A stretch of 64,000 bases of DNA, from NCBI RefSeq assembly GCF_000092225.1, contig NC_014158.1, forward strand, positions 4,092,001 to 4,156,000, given 5' to 3'. Shown piece after piece: positions 38,751 through 47,947 of the stretch; position 1 is the first letter of the stretch, and every line of letters begins with the position of its first letter. The translations under genes were made by a program, and so were the position numbers. The DNA comes from Tsukamurella paurometabola DSM 20162 (GTDB lineage Bacteria; Actinomycetota; Actinomycetes; Mycobacteriales; Mycobacteriaceae). Under the pieces are notes generated by a model. That model worked only from the letters and a program-made list of their open reading frames with translations, was not told the origin of the DNA and searched no databases.

Positions 38751-39671
38751 ATGAGCCCCCGTCACCGCCTCGTCGCCCTCACCGTCGTCGTGCTCTGGGG
38801 ACTGAACTTCCTGGCCATCCGGTACGGACTCGACTACTTCCCGCCGTTCTTCCTCGGCGCACTGCGGTTCCTGGTGATAGCGATCCCGGTCGTGCTGTTC
38901 GTACCCCGGCCGGACGTACCCACTCGCTGGTTGGTCCTGTACGGCGTGGGATTCGGGACGCTGCAGTTCGCATTCCTGTTCTTGGCCATGCACCTCGGGA
39001 TGCCCACCGGTCTCGCCTCGCTGGTGCTGCAGTCCTCGGCACCGTTCACGGTGCTGCTCGGCGCGCTGCTGCTCCGGGAGAAGCTCAGTACCCGGCAGGT
39101 CGCCGGGATCGCCATCGCCGTCACCGGCATGGGCCTGATCGTGGCCGATCGGGCCGGACACGGCGCCGCTACCGGCGTGGTGCCCGTGCTGCTCACGCTG
39201 GCCGCGGGGCTCGGCTGGGCCTTCGGCAATCTGGGGAGCCGCCTCGCGCGCGCCGAGCAGCCGATGCGGCTGACACTCTGGATGGCCGTGGTGCCGCCGA
39301 TCCCGATGCTGTTGCTCAGCGCCGTGATCGAGGGGCCCACCACCGGCTGGAACCTGCTGGCGCACAGCTTCGGCAGCGAGGCAGGCCTCAAGGCCCTCGG
39401 CGGGCTCGCCTACATCGTGCTGCTCGGCACCATCGCCGGTTCGGGTCTGTGGACCTGGCTCATGGCGCGCTACCCGTCGTCGACGGTCGCGCCGGTCTCG
39501 CTGATGGTGCCGGTGGTGGGCATCGCGGCCAGCTCGCTGTTCCTGGGCGAGCATCCTTCGGCCCTCGCCCTGGTGGGCGCCGCGGTGGTGATCACCGGCT
39601 GTCTCGCGGGGATGATGCAGCGTGCACCGAAACCGGCGCCATCGCCCGGTCGGGAGCCGGTCGTCGCCTGA
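38751..39671 (+). CDS. EamA/DMT-family transporter
   Basis: This 306-residue protein has ten membrane helices in two EamA repeats, with LAVTVVVLWGLNFLAIRYGL-like opening and SLFLGEHPSALALVGAAVVITG at the end. It resembles amino-acid exporters of the YdcZ/RhaT group. It is divergent from the LysR gene and likely its target. The substrate is unknown; LysR-EamA pairs often deal with amino acids. Confidence 0.9.
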   Translation: MSPRHRLVALTVVVLWGLNFLAIRYGLDYFPPFFLGALRFLVIAIPVVLFVPRPDVPTRWLVLYGVGFGTLQFAFLFLAMHLGMPTGLASLVLQSSAPFTVLLGALLLREKLSTRQVAGIAIAVTGMGLIVADRAGHGAATGVVPVLLTLAAGLGWAFGNLGSRLARAEQPMRLTLWMAVVPPIPMLLLSAVIEGPTTGWNLLAHSFGSEAGLKALGGLAYIVLLGTIAGSGLWTWLMARYPSSTVAPVSLMVPVVGIAASSLFLGEHPSALALVGAAVVITGCLAGMMQRAPKPAPSPGREPVVA

Positions 39672-39677
39672 ACCCGC

Positions 39678-40424
39678 CTACCGCTGTGCGATGAGCGCGA
39701 TGGTCGACGCGCCGAGCTCGACATCCCGGTCGCCGATCACGCCGGCGAGCGCCGACCGCAGTGCGGCCTTCCGATCGTCGGGCAGCGTGGAATGGGCCGA
39801 GTAGGTGAAGATCAGGTCCAGCCACCGCTCAGCGGTCTGAGTCTCGGTCCACGCGTCCTCGCGGGTTCGCACCGTGAAGCCCGCATCGGTGAACCGGTTC
39901 CCGAGCTCCGCAAGCGCGAATTCGGCCTGCGTCGGATCGGCGCTCACGGCGTCGACATTGATGTAGTCCGCGCTCGCCGCCCGGAGCTCGGCGTTCGACG
40001 GGGTGGTCGGCCGCAGCTTGTTCCACAGCAGCGCCACCCTGCCGCCGGGGTTCAGGAGGCCGGCCAGTCGGGGCACCGCGATGTCTGCGTCCACCCAATG
40101 CCAGGACTGGCCGAAGGTGACCAGATCGTACGTACGGCCGGCGGCGTCCCAGTCTTCGAAGGTCGCCACCTCCGCAGGCACCCCGGAACCGCGAGCCACC
40201 TCCGCCATCGCGGCGTCGGGCTCCACGACCAGCACGTCGAGGCCCCGGTCGCGCAGTTGCCGGGACAGAATGCCCGTACCAGCCCCCACGTCGACGGCGG
40301 TCGCGGCGCCCGCGCTGATCGCGTCGACCGTGACATCGGCGTAGCGCGGCCTCAATCGGTCGTAGGCGTCGGCGATGGCGCCGAACGACAGGGCGCGGTG
40401 ACGATCCTCGTGGAGTTCAGCCAT
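39678..40424 (-). CDS. Class I SAM-dependent methyltransferase
   Basis: This 248-residue protein has the SAM-binding motif I AVDVGAGTGILSRQL (about residues 42-56), acidic motif VVEPDAAM and the LVTFGQSWHWVD segment common to the methyltransferase type 11 group often annotated as ubiquinone/menaquinone-type or unknown. The substrate is not recognisable. It is alone on the minus strand between an EamA gene and murT. Confidence 0.85.
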   Translation of the reverse strand: MAELHEDRHRALSFGAIADAYDRLRPRYADVTVDAISAGAATAVDVGAGTGILSRQLRDRGLDVLVVEPDAAMAEVARGSGVPAEVATFEDWDAAGRTYDLVTFGQSWHWVDADIAVPRLAGLLNPGGRVALLWNKLRPTTPSNAELRAASADYINVDAVSADPTQAEFALAELGNRFTDAGFTVRTREDAWTETQTAERWLDLIFTYSAHSTLPDDRKAALRSALAGVIGDRDVELGASTIALIAQR

Positions 40425-40462
40425 GAACCCAGCGTAGGGGCAGGTGGCCTATCCTGGACCGC

Positions 40463-41701
40463 ATGCCCGGACTCCCCCTCCGCGCCCGCACGGCGCTGTT
40501 CGCCGCCCGTTCCGCAGCCTGGGCGTCGCAGCGCGCCGGCCGCGGCAAGGGCTCGATGATCGGCGGGCTCGTGGCCCTGAAGATCGAGCCCAACCTGATG
40601 ACCAGCCTCGCGGCGGGCAAGCGCACGGCCGTGATCACCGGCACGAACGGCAAGTCGACCACCACCCGGATGACGGCGACCGCGCTCGGGACGCTCGGCG
40701 CCGAGGTCGCGACCCAGGCCGACGGCGCGAATATGGACGCCGGCATCGTCGCCGCGCTGACCGCCCACCTCACGGCACCGCTCGCGGCCCTGGAGGTGGA
40801 CGAGCTGCACGTACCGCACGTCCTCGACGCGGTGCAGGCCGAGACGCTCGTGCTGTTGAACCTCTCGCGCGATCAGCTCGACCGGGTGGGTGAGATCAAC
40901 GCCATCGAACGCAAGATCCGCGCCGCGGTCGATGCGCACCCCGCCTTGACCGTGGTCGCCAACTGCGACGACGTGCTGGTCGCCTCGGTGGCGTACGACG
41001 CGAAAGAGGTCGTGTGGGTCGCCGCCGGCGCCGGCTGGACCTCGGACTCCGTCTCCTGTCCGCGCTCGGGTGAGCCGATCGTGCGTGACGGCGAGCATTG
41101 GTATTCGACGGGCACCGACTTCTCGCGACCTGCCCCCGACTGGTGGGTCGATGACGAGAACATCTACGGCCCGGATGGTTTCGTCGCTCCGCTCACACTG
41201 AAGTTGCCCGGTCGGGCGAACCGCGGCAATGCCGCGCAGGCCGTCGCGGCCGCCGTCGCGATGGGTGCCGATCCCGCAGCCGCGGTCGCCGCGGTCGGTA
41301 CGGTGGGCGAGGTGGCCGGCCGCTACTCGACGGTGACCGTGGGCGAGCACACCGTGCGGATGCTGTTGGCCAAGAATCCGGCCGGATGGCAGGAGGCGAT
41401 GTCGATGATCGACGGCACCGCGGAGGGACTGGTGATCGCGGTGAACGGTCAGGTCCCCGACGGCGAGGACCTTTCCTGGCTTTGGGATGTGCAGTTCGAG
41501 CGGTTCGAGAACGGCAAGGTGGTCGCCTCGGGCGAACGCGGTGCCGATCTGGCGGTACGGCTCACCTACGCCGGGGCCGAGCACTCGCTGGTGGCCGATC
41601 CGGTGGCGGCGATCGCATCGTGCCCACCCGGACGAGTGGAGGTGCTGGCGAACTACACCGCCTTCCGTGATCTGAATACGGCACTGGAGGGCCGCGCCTG
41701 A
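40463..41701 (+). CDS. murT: Lipid II isoglutaminyl synthase subunit MurT, zinc ribbon degraded
   Basis: This 412-residue Mur ligase-like protein acts with GatD to amidate D-Glu of lipid II to D-isoglutamine at the cytosolic membrane face. The P-loop TGTNGKSTT is at residues 60-68, the central domain runs to about 300, and the C-terminal DUF1727 domain follows. The ribbon inserted in the central domain normally has four Cys as two CxxC pairs; here only one remains (SCPRSGEP near residue 195, then YSTGTDFSRP). The stop codon shares a base with the gatD start. The same pair is Rv3712-Rv3713 in M. tuberculosis. Confidence 0.93.
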   Translation: MPGLPLRARTALFAARSAAWASQRAGRGKGSMIGGLVALKIEPNLMTSLAAGKRTAVITGTNGKSTTTRMTATALGTLGAEVATQADGANMDAGIVAALTAHLTAPLAALEVDELHVPHVLDAVQAETLVLLNLSRDQLDRVGEINAIERKIRAAVDAHPALTVVANCDDVLVASVAYDAKEVVWVAAGAGWTSDSVSCPRSGEPIVRDGEHWYSTGTDFSRPAPDWWVDDENIYGPDGFVAPLTLKLPGRANRGNAAQAVAAAVAMGADPAAAVAAVGTVGEVAGRYSTVTVGEHTVRMLLAKNPAGWQEAMSMIDGTAEGLVIAVNGQVPDGEDLSWLWDVQFERFENGKVVASGERGADLAVRLTYAGAEHSLVADPVAAIASCPPGRVEVLANYTAFRDLNTALEGRA

Positions 41702-42438
41702 TGATCGACTTCTCCGGATCCGAGACCCGGATCACCGATTCCACTCTGGTGATCGGCCTGGTGCTGCCCGATGTGATGGGCACCTACGGCGACGGCGGCA
41801 ACGCCCTGGTACTGCGGCAGCGCGCACGGCTGCGTGGCATCGAGGCCGAGGTCCTGCCGATCACGCTGGCCGATCCGGTGCCTGCATCGTGCGACATCTA
41901 CACCCTCGGCGGCGCCGAGGATTACGCGCAGCGGTTGGCGACTCGACACCTGTCGAAGTACCCCGGCATGCAGGAGGCTGCATCGAAAGGTGCACCGGTA
42001 CTGGCGATCTGCGCCGCCATCCAGGTGCTGGGCCACTGGTACGAGACCTCCGAGGGCGAGCGGGTTGACGGCATATCGCTGTTCGACCTGACCACGGCCC
42101 CGCAGGCCACCCGCTCGATCGGCGAGATCGAGGGGCGTCCGCTCATCGACGGACTGACGCAGCCCCTCACCGGATTCGAGAACCACCGCGGCGGTTCGAC
42201 TCTCGGTCCGGCCGCCGCCCCCTTGATGCGGGTGACTCGAGGCGTGGGCAACGGCGCCGGCGAGCCGGTGGACGGGGTGATCCAGGGCAGCGTGCTCGGC
42301 ACCTACATGCACGGCCCGGCCCTCGCCCGGAACCCGGAACTGGCGGATTACCTGCTGGCGAAGGCGACCGGTCGTGAGCTGGAGCCGCTGGACCTCCCCG
42401 ATGTGGAGTTGCTACGCCGCGAGCGCCTGCGCCGATAG
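41701..42438 (+). CDS. gatD: Lipid II isoglutaminyl synthase glutaminase subunit GatD
   Basis: This 245-residue class I glutamine amidotransferase releases ammonia for MurT. The nucleophile Cys is in LAICAAIQVLG (near residue 104), which departs from the usual CxGxQ but keeps the nucleophile and Gln. The catalytic His is in TYMHGPAL (near residue 203), followed by the NPELADYLL segment. It is coupled to murT by a one-base overlap and both are essential in relatives. Confidence 0.92.
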   Translation: MIDFSGSETRITDSTLVIGLVLPDVMGTYGDGGNALVLRQRARLRGIEAEVLPITLADPVPASCDIYTLGGAEDYAQRLATRHLSKYPGMQEAASKGAPVLAICAAIQVLGHWYETSEGERVDGISLFDLTTAPQATRSIGEIEGRPLIDGLTQPLTGFENHRGGSTLGPAAAPLMRVTRGVGNGAGEPVDGVIQGSVLGTYMHGPALARNPELADYLLAKATGRELEPLDLPDVELLRRERLRR

Positions 42439-42440
42439 CC

Positions 42441-42965
42441 CTACCAGAGACCGAGAACGGCCTGTTCGATCGCGAGCAGGCGCATCTTGGTCTGCACGCC
42501 GCCGGTCGCGGAGAAGCCACCTGTCCTCCCGTTCGCGGCAGTCACCCGGTGACACGGCACCACCGGCGGAAAAGGGTTCTCTCCCAAGGCTCGGCCCACC
42601 GCACGAGCGGACCCGGGTAGCCCGATCTCGTGGGCGACCTCGCCGTAGGTTCGCGTGTGCCCAGGCGGGATCCGACGGGCGACCTCGTACACGGCACGCT
42701 GGAAGTCGGTGAGCCCGTTCATATCCAGCACGACCCAGGTGAGATCGTCCTGGAGGTTGGTGCCGTCCGTCAACGCCACGACGGCATCGATAACCCGCTG
42801 AATCGTTTCCGGCGGAACGGATTCGGCGGCTCCATGCGCGATGAACGCCCCCGTCTGTTCGTCGGACTCCTCCGGCAGTCGCACCGCGTTCACGACACCG
42901 TCGGCGCTCCAGCCGATACCGCACCGCCCGATGGCGGTGTCGAAGAGAGCGAAACCGGCTGCCAC
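42441..42965 (-). CDS. ogt: Methylated-DNA-[protein]-cysteine S-methyltransferase
   Basis: This 174-residue suicide protein repairs O6-alkylguanine. The C-terminal domain shows RTYGEVAHEIGLPGSARAVG, the recognition-helix region, and PCHRV with the acceptor Cys. The N-terminal domain lacks an Ada-type zinc site, so it is Ogt-like. GTG 42965 is taken as the start, two bases after the stop of an SRPBCC gene. It forms the end of a minus-strand run with the SRPBCC and DinB-like genes. It faces gatD tail to tail. Confidence 0.9.
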   Translation of the reverse strand: MAAGFALFDTAIGRCGIGWSADGVVNAVRLPEESDEQTGAFIAHGAAESVPPETIQRVIDAVVALTDGTNLQDDLTWVVLDMNGLTDFQRAVYEVARRIPPGHTRTYGEVAHEIGLPGSARAVGRALGENPFPPVVPCHRVTAANGRTGGFSATGGVQTKMRLLAIEQAVLGLW

Positions 42966-42967
42966 CG

Positions 42968-43462
42968 TCAGTCCAGACCGTCGGCCAACGCAGCCAGATT
43001 GGCTTCCATGGCCGTCCGCCACAGATCGAGCCGGTACTCGATGATCCTCGCCTCGCGTTCAGGGTGCGCCGCGACGAAGGCGCGGAACGGCGACGCACCG
43101 TCGCCGACGCGTCCCCACTGCCGCACCAGCGCACCGTCACGGGAGGGATCCACCTCGAACCCCCAGGAGGTCCACGCTTCTCCGCCACCCTCGGGCCCCA
43201 CCGACCACACCCAGCGGCGCCCCTCCTCGACCTCGATGACTTCCGCGTCGGTAGCCCACTCGCCCAGCTGATCGTTGCGGTTGTAGCCGCGGAAGCGGGC
43301 TCCCAGAGCCACCCGTTCAGCACCGTCGAGCCACTCGACGCGCTGCAACTCACCATCGGTCCGGGTGGGAAGTGAGATGTCGGTGACCAGGGCCCATGCC
43401 TGCTCCGGCGTGCAGGCGAGCTTCCGGGTGACCTCGATGACGGGGTTGTCGCGCAGTCGCAT
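42968..43462 (-). CDS. SRPBCC-family protein
   Basis: This 164-residue protein of the START/polyketide-cyclase-like fold begins with IEVTRKLACTPEQAWALVTDISL and includes GARFRGYNR and RRWVWSV. Such proteins bind hydrophobic ligands; function unknown. It is sandwiched between a DinB-like gene upstream and ogt downstream on the same strand with minimal gaps, suggesting an operon. Confidence 0.8.
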   Translation of the reverse strand: MRLRDNPVIEVTRKLACTPEQAWALVTDISLPTRTDGELQRVEWLDGAERVALGARFRGYNRNDQLGEWATDAEVIEVEEGRRWVWSVGPEGGGEAWTSWGFEVDPSRDGALVRQWGRVGDGASPFRAFVAAHPEREARIIEYRLDLWRTAMEANLAALADGLD

Positions 43463-43471
43463 GAGCCGATC

Positions 43472-44041
43472 CTATTGGGCGGCGCGGGCGGACGACTCGA
43501 CCTGCGCGCAGTAGGCCGCCCAGTCGTAACCGTCCGGCAGGTTGGTGTTCTCGGCCAGCAGGCCGACGGCACCGTCGACCGATTCCCGCACGATATCCGC
43601 CTGACCCGCGTGCCGGCCGAGGTCGAGGAGCACGTGCAGGGCGAGGCGGTGCAGCGTCACGCCGCGTCCGTTCTCGCCCCACCACGCGACCGTGCCGGTG
43701 GCATCCAGGGGGAGTTCGGACAGGGTCGCAGTGGCGTGCGCCCGGGCAGCTGCGAACAGATCGCGGATCGCCACGCTCGATTCGTCGGCCCGGACCCACA
43801 GGTCGTCGTTGGGATCGGCCCCGGGAGCCAGCGGATCGGGCAGATTCGGATGCCGGAAGGGGCGGCCGAAACAGTCACCCAGATAACCGGCGTCGACCAT
43901 TGCGCAGTGTTTGACCAGCCCCAGCAGATTGGTACCGGTGGGAGTGAGCGGACGGCGCAGGTCGTACTCGCCGAGACCGTCGAGCTTCCACAGCAGCGCG
44001 TCCCGCGCGTGATCGAGATAGCGCTGCAGATCGTCCTTCAT
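43472..44041 (-). CDS. DinB/DUF664-family protein
   Basis: This 189-residue four-helix-bundle protein of the DinB-like family has possible metal-binding histidines in LVKHCAMVDAGYLG (near residue 45), RLALHVLLDLGRHAGQADI (near 140-150). Members include mycothiol-dependent enzymes and other thiol S-transferases, so detoxification is possible. It is first in the run DinB-SRPBCC-ogt. ATG 44041 gives the family N-terminus. Confidence 0.82.
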   Translation of the reverse strand: MKDDLQRYLDHARDALLWKLDGLGEYDLRRPLTPTGTNLLGLVKHCAMVDAGYLGDCFGRPFRHPNLPDPLAPGADPNDDLWVRADESSVAIRDLFAAARAHATATLSELPLDATGTVAWWGENGRGVTLHRLALHVLLDLGRHAGQADIVRESVDGAVGLLAENTNLPDGYDWAAYCAQVESSARAAQ

Positions 44042-44129
44042 GACACCACTGTGGCAGACCCCACCGACATGCTCCGTCGCGAAACTGTCGCTCACAGGCG
44101 AACCGAGGACATTATGTCCACGCCCCGCC

Positions 44130-44672
44130 TCAGACCGGCAGATTCGCGACGATCTCGCACCGCTCGCGCGTGCCGTCCACGGCGAACCAGCCGCGTTCGA
44201 ACTCCTGCCAGCGCCGCAGGTTCTCCCGCTCGGCCTCGCCGTCGCGGGCGACCGCCCGCTCCAGTCGCTGCGCGGCGGTGCCACCGTCGATCCACAGTGC
44301 GAGCGAGAGTCTGTCGGCGAACGACCGCCGGGCGCTGGAGACCCCCTCGACCACGATGAGTGGCGCCCACGGCAACCGCACCTCAGGGCCGGGGCGCGGG
44401 GTGCCGTCACGCCAGATCAGCGGTCGGTAATGGGCGTCCCAGCCGCGGGAGAGCGGAACGAGGACCTCCTCGAGCATCCGCGGCCACCAGGACACCGGGT
44501 CGTCCCAGGTGGCGTAGTGATCGGTCCGCACCAGGGCGACGCGGGCACCGCCCGCGCGCAGCTCGTCGACCAGCCGTTGGGCGTAGGTCGATTTCCCGGC
44601 GCCCGAAGGGCCGTCGACGGCGACGATGCCCTCGGGGTGGCCGAGCCGGGCCAGCAGCTGCGCGGCGTCCAC
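44130..44672 (-). CDS. Uridine kinase-like P-loop NTPase
   Basis: This 180-residue protein has Walker A GPSGAGKST near residue 20, TDHYATWDDPVSWW resembling the nucleoside-kinase LID region, and the LIVVEGVSSARR motif. It is of the uridine kinase/ATP-binding group and equals the small NTPase often found beside recR in actinobacteria. GTG 44672 starts two bases after the recR stop, indicating co-transcription. Substrate unproven. Confidence 0.78.
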   Translation of the reverse strand: MDAAQLLARLGHPEGIVAVDGPSGAGKSTYAQRLVDELRAGGARVALVRTDHYATWDDPVSWWPRMLEEVLVPLSRGWDAHYRPLIWRDGTPRPGPEVRLPWAPLIVVEGVSSARRSFADRLSLALWIDGGTAAQRLERAVARDGEAERENLRRWQEFERGWFAVDGTRERCEIVANLPV

Positions 44673-44674
44673 GG

Positions 44675-45322
44675 TCAGCTCGGCGGCGTCTCTTCGAGCA
44701 CGCGGGGCGGTTCGGCGAGCGAGCGCCGGCCGCTCATGGCGCGGCCCAGGGTGAGCTCGTCGGCGAACTCCAGCTCGGCGCCCATGGGCAGTCCGGCTGC
44801 GGGCCGGGTCACCGTGAGGCCGGGGAAGTCCTTGAGCATCCGCACCAGGAAGGCGGCAGTGGCCTCGCCCTCGGTGTTCGGGTCGGTGGCGATGATCACC
44901 TCGTCGACCTCCACCCCGTCGACCGCGGCACCGAGCCGCACCAGCAGCTCGCGGATCCGCAGTTTGTCGGGGCCGATGGCCTTGATCGGGTTCAGGGCGC
45001 CGCCGAGCACGTGATAGAGCCCGCGGTACTCGCGGGTGCGTTCCACAGCCTGGACGTCCTTGGCCTCCTCGACCACGCAGATCTTGGAGGCGTCGCGCCG
45101 CGAATCCGAGCAGATCCGACAGCGCACGTCGGCGGAGACGTTGCCGCACACCTCGCAGTACCGCACGTCGTCGCGTACGCGGGTGAGGGCATGGGTGAGC
45201 CGGTCGATCTCGCTGGGCTGTGCTCCCAGGAGGTGGAAGGCGATGCGCTGGGCGCCGCGCGGTCCCACCCCCGGGAGCTTGGCGAGCTCGTCGATCAGCT
45301 CTTGAACGGGGCCTTCGTACAC
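44675..45322 (-). CDS. recR: Recombination protein RecR
   Basis: This 215-residue protein helps RecF/RecO load RecA at gaps. It has the N-terminal helix-hairpin-helix [17 protein letters not shown], the zinc finger [16 protein letters not shown], and the Toprim domain with VVEEAKD and [15 protein letters not shown] 45322 matches the family N-terminus [10 protein letters not shown]. It follows ybaB by four bases. Unlike in many bacteria, dnaX is not adjacent but about 6 kb away. Confidence 0.97.
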   Translation of the reverse strand: MYEGPVQELIDELAKLPGVGPRGAQRIAFHLLGAQPSEIDRLTHALTRVRDDVRYCEVCGNVSADVRCRICSDSRRDASKICVVEEAKDVQAVERTREYRGLYHVLGGALNPIKAIGPDKLRIRELLVRLGAAVDGVEVDEVIIATDPNTEGEATAAFLVRMLKDFPGLTVTRPAAGLPMGAELEFADELTLGRAMSGRRSLAEPPRVLEETPPS

Positions 45323-45326
45323 GGGG

Positions 45327-45635
45327 TCAGAACGGCAGGCCGCCGGCCAGCGGGCCCATCTTCTGCTGCGCCAGCTCGGCGGTGTTGTTCGACAGGTCGG
45401 TGAGCGCACCCAGGACCAGATCCTGCAACGTCTCGACATCCTCCGGGTCGACGACCTTGGGGTCGATCACCAGCGAGGTGACCTGGCCGTCACCGGTGCC
45501 GATGACCTTGACGAGGCCCCCGCCGGCCTGTCCCTCGATCGTGGTGGCCTGCAGTTCGGCCTGCGCGGCCATGAGCTGCTGCTGCATCGCGCCGACCTGG
45601 GCCATCAAGTCTTCCATCGAGCCTCCGGGCTGCAT
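45327..45635 (-). CDS. YbaB/EbfC nucleoid-associated protein
   Basis: This 102-residue protein has the YbaB/EbfC DNA-binding fold, with [18 protein letters not shown] helix and a central [22 protein letters not shown] strand region. It binds DNA as a dimer and sits directly upstream of recR as in most bacteria. The promoter faces the divergent amidase gene. Confidence 0.93.
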   Translation of the reverse strand: MQPGGSMEDLMAQVGAMQQQLMAAQAELQATTIEGQAGGGLVKVIGTGDGQVTSLVIDPKVVDPEDVETLQDLVLGALTDLSNNTAELAQQKMGPLAGGLPF

Positions 45636-45727
45636 TGCCGTCTCCCTCCGCCGGTCCCACGACCGCTATGTCCGATTCTTGTTGCTTGTGTTACCACTGC
45701 GCCGCATGAGGCGGTACAGTCCGAGCT

Positions 45728-46492
45728 GTGAAGACCCGTTTCGCCCTGCTGGCTGCGAGCCTCGTCCCGGCCATGATCCTCACCGGTTGCTCCAGCCTAT
45801 CGCCCTCGGAGCCGGCCCTGGTGAACAACGCGGCGCCGGCCGCGGGCTCGCTTGCGGGCAAGAAGGTGTTCATCGACCCGGGTCACAACGGCAGCAACGA
45901 CGCGTCGATCGGCAAGCAGGTGCCCACCGGCCGCGGCGGCACCAAGGAATGCCAGACCACCGGCACCACGGGAGTCAACGGCCTCGCGGAGCACACGTTC
46001 AACTACGCCGTGGCGTACCAGGTGTACCAACTCCTCAAGGCGGCGGGCGCGCAGGTACTCATGTCGCGCAACGACGACACCTCGGTGGGGCCGTGCGTCG
46101 ACGCCCGCGCGAACGCAGCGAACCAGTTCGGGGCCGACGCCGCGGTCTCGATCCACGCCGACGGTTCCGCCGCTGGTAACCGAGGGTTTCACGTGAATCT
46201 TTCCTCGCCGCCGCTCAACCCTGCCCAGCAGGCGTCGACCGGATACGCGCAGGTCATGCGGGATGCGCTCGTGGGCGGCGGGTTCACCCCGGCCACCTAC
46301 CTGGGCTCGGGCGGGTTGTACCCGCGCTCCGATCTGGCGGGCCTGAACCTCGCCACGGTGCCCTCGATCATGGTGGAATCCGGCAACCTCAAGGACCCCA
46401 CCGAGGCGGCGATGCTCGCCTCCGCCGACGGGCAGCAGCGGCTCGCCCAGGCCATCGCCACGGGCGTCGCGAACTACCTCGGTTCCCGCTAG
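45728..46492 (+). CDS. N-acetylmuramoyl-L-alanine amidase, lipoprotein-type (Ami1-like)
   Basis: This 254-residue amidase_3 enzyme cleaves the bond between muramic acid and the stem peptide. It has a signal peptide with a lipobox-like LTGC (Cys near residue 21), zinc ligands in VFIDPGHNG (His), AEHTFN (Glu), VSIHADG (His), and the catalytic Glu in MVESGNLKD. The position next to ybaB-recR matches Rv3717 (Ami1). It ends overlapping the convergent pseudouridine synthase gene. Confidence 0.92.
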   Translation: MKTRFALLAASLVPAMILTGCSSLSPSEPALVNNAAPAAGSLAGKKVFIDPGHNGSNDASIGKQVPTGRGGTKECQTTGTTGVNGLAEHTFNYAVAYQVYQLLKAAGAQVLMSRNDDTSVGPCVDARANAANQFGADAAVSIHADGSAAGNRGFHVNLSSPPLNPAQQASTGYAQVMRDALVGGGFTPATYLGSGGLYPRSDLAGLNLATVPSIMVESGNLKDPTEAAMLASADGQQRLAQAIATGVANYLGSR

Positions 46493-47406
46493 GGCGTCAG
46501 CTCGCGGGAGCTGACGAACTCCCGCTCGGCGCCGTCGATCGGATCGACGAAGGCCAGCCGCCGGGCCAGCAGCCGGAGCGGATCGGTGAAGTCACCGTCG
46601 ATCACCTCGCGCGGTTCGGGGTAGAGCGGATCTCCCAGGATCGGCACCCCCAGGCGACTCATATGCAACCGCAGCTGGTGTGTCTTGCCCGTCTCGGGCC
46701 GCAACCGATAGCGCGCGATGGTGCCCAGTTCCGCCTCCAGCTCGACGTGTGATCGGGCGTTCACCGGCCCGTTCACCTCGTAGGCGCGCATGATCCCCGG
46801 GGTCTTCTCGATCCGGGATTCGACGGTGGCCGGCAGCTCCAGGTCGCGTCGGAGCGGCGCGAGCGCGGCGTACTCCTTGCGCGCCAGCCCCTGGGCGAAC
46901 AGCTGTTGATAGGGACCGCGGACGGCGGGATCGCGGGTGAACAGGAGCACGCCGGCGGTGAGCCGGTCCAGCCGGTGCGCGGGCGAGAGCGACGGTTCGC
47001 CCAGCTCACGCCGCAGTCGAACCAGCGCGCTCTGCACCACCCGCGCGCCGCGGGGCATGGTCGCCAGGAAGTGCGGCTTGTCGACCACCACGATCCGGTC
47101 GTCGGCATGAATGATCGGCATCGGGAAGGGCACCGGCACCTCGTGCGGCAGCTCGCGATAGAGCCAGACCGCCTGTCGCGCGGTGACCGGCGAGGCGGGG
47201 CCGAGTGGTGCACCGCCGGAGGTGACCACGGAACCCGACGCGTACTCCCCCGCCAGGTATGCGGCGGTGCCGGGGAATCGCGCCTGAAGGACGTCACCGA
47301 GCGCGTGACCGGCCTCTTCCTCGGCGATCACCAATCGGGTCGCATCCACCCCGTCCCGCAGCGGCAGCGGCGGGACGGGGGTACCACGATGGCGACGTCG
47401 TGCCAC
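46489..47406 (-). CDS. RluA-family pseudouridine synthase
   Basis: This 305-residue RNA modification enzyme has HRLDRLTAG (near residue 145) containing the catalytic Asp, KEYAALAPL and RLRPETGKTHQLRLHM, all typical of the RluA family. The N-terminal S4-like domain appears divergent. GTG 47406 shares a base with the stop codon of the SRPBCC gene upstream, so the two are coupled. Confidence 0.92.
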   Translation of the reverse strand: MARRRHRGTPVPPLPLRDGVDATRLVIAEEEAGHALGDVLQARFPGTAAYLAGEYASGSVVTSGGAPLGPASPVTARQAVWLYRELPHEVPVPFPMPIIHADDRIVVVDKPHFLATMPRGARVVQSALVRLRRELGEPSLSPAHRLDRLTAGVLLFTRDPAVRGPYQQLFAQGLARKEYAALAPLRRDLELPATVESRIEKTPGIMRAYEVNGPVNARSHVELEAELGTIARYRLRPETGKTHQLRLHMSRLGVPILGDPLYPEPREVIDGDFTDPLRLLARRLAFVDPIDGAEREFVSSRELTP

Positions 47407-47852
47407 TACCCCTTCTCGACCTGAACCCGGAGGTTGGTCAGCAGCTCGCCGTAGATGCGGGCCAGGCCCTTGGGGGCGAAGGTCTTCTCGAAGAAGCCAC
47501 CGATACCGCCGGCGCCCTGCCAGGTGGTGGTGATGGTGACCGTGCTCTGATCACCCGCGCTGTCGGCCGCGACCACCCGGTAGGTGGTGACCATGGAGGA
47601 GTTCGCATCCTTCTCGGTCACGGTGTCGCCGTCGACGGTGACAGTGGCGTGCACATTGCGCGAACGCTTCTCGGTGGCCTGCAGGATCCACTCGGCCACG
47701 GTGCCGGTGCCCTGACCGCCCTCGAGCACGCGGTAGTCGCGGTAGTTCGGCGGCAGGATCTCGCCGCGATGGGTGTAGTCGGTGACGGCCGCGAGCACGC
47801 GGTCCGGCGTGGCGGCGATCGTGATGGACTTGGTGGCGGTTACCTGGGCCAA
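47406..47852 (-). CDS. SRPBCC-family protein (Rv3718c-like)
   Basis: This 148-residue START-like protein begins AQVTATKSITIAATPDRVLAAVTD and continues with YRDYRVLEGGQGTGTVAEW. It corresponds in position to Rv3718c of M. tuberculosis. It may bind lipids. Divergent from the FAD oxidoreductase gene and coupled to the pseudouridine synthase. Confidence 0.85.
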   Translation of the reverse strand: MAQVTATKSITIAATPDRVLAAVTDYTHRGEILPPNYRDYRVLEGGQGTGTVAEWILQATEKRSRNVHATVTVDGDTVTEKDANSSMVTTYRVVAADSAGDQSTVTITTTWQGAGGIGGFFEKTFAPKGLARIYGELLTNLRVQVEKG

Positions 47853-47947
47853 CGTAGCTCGTTCCTCTGCTCTCGGGTTCGACGTTGAGCGTAGCGAATG
47901 GGTGGGCGGACGCGCGCGGACCGGGCGACGGGTATAGCGTCCAAGAG

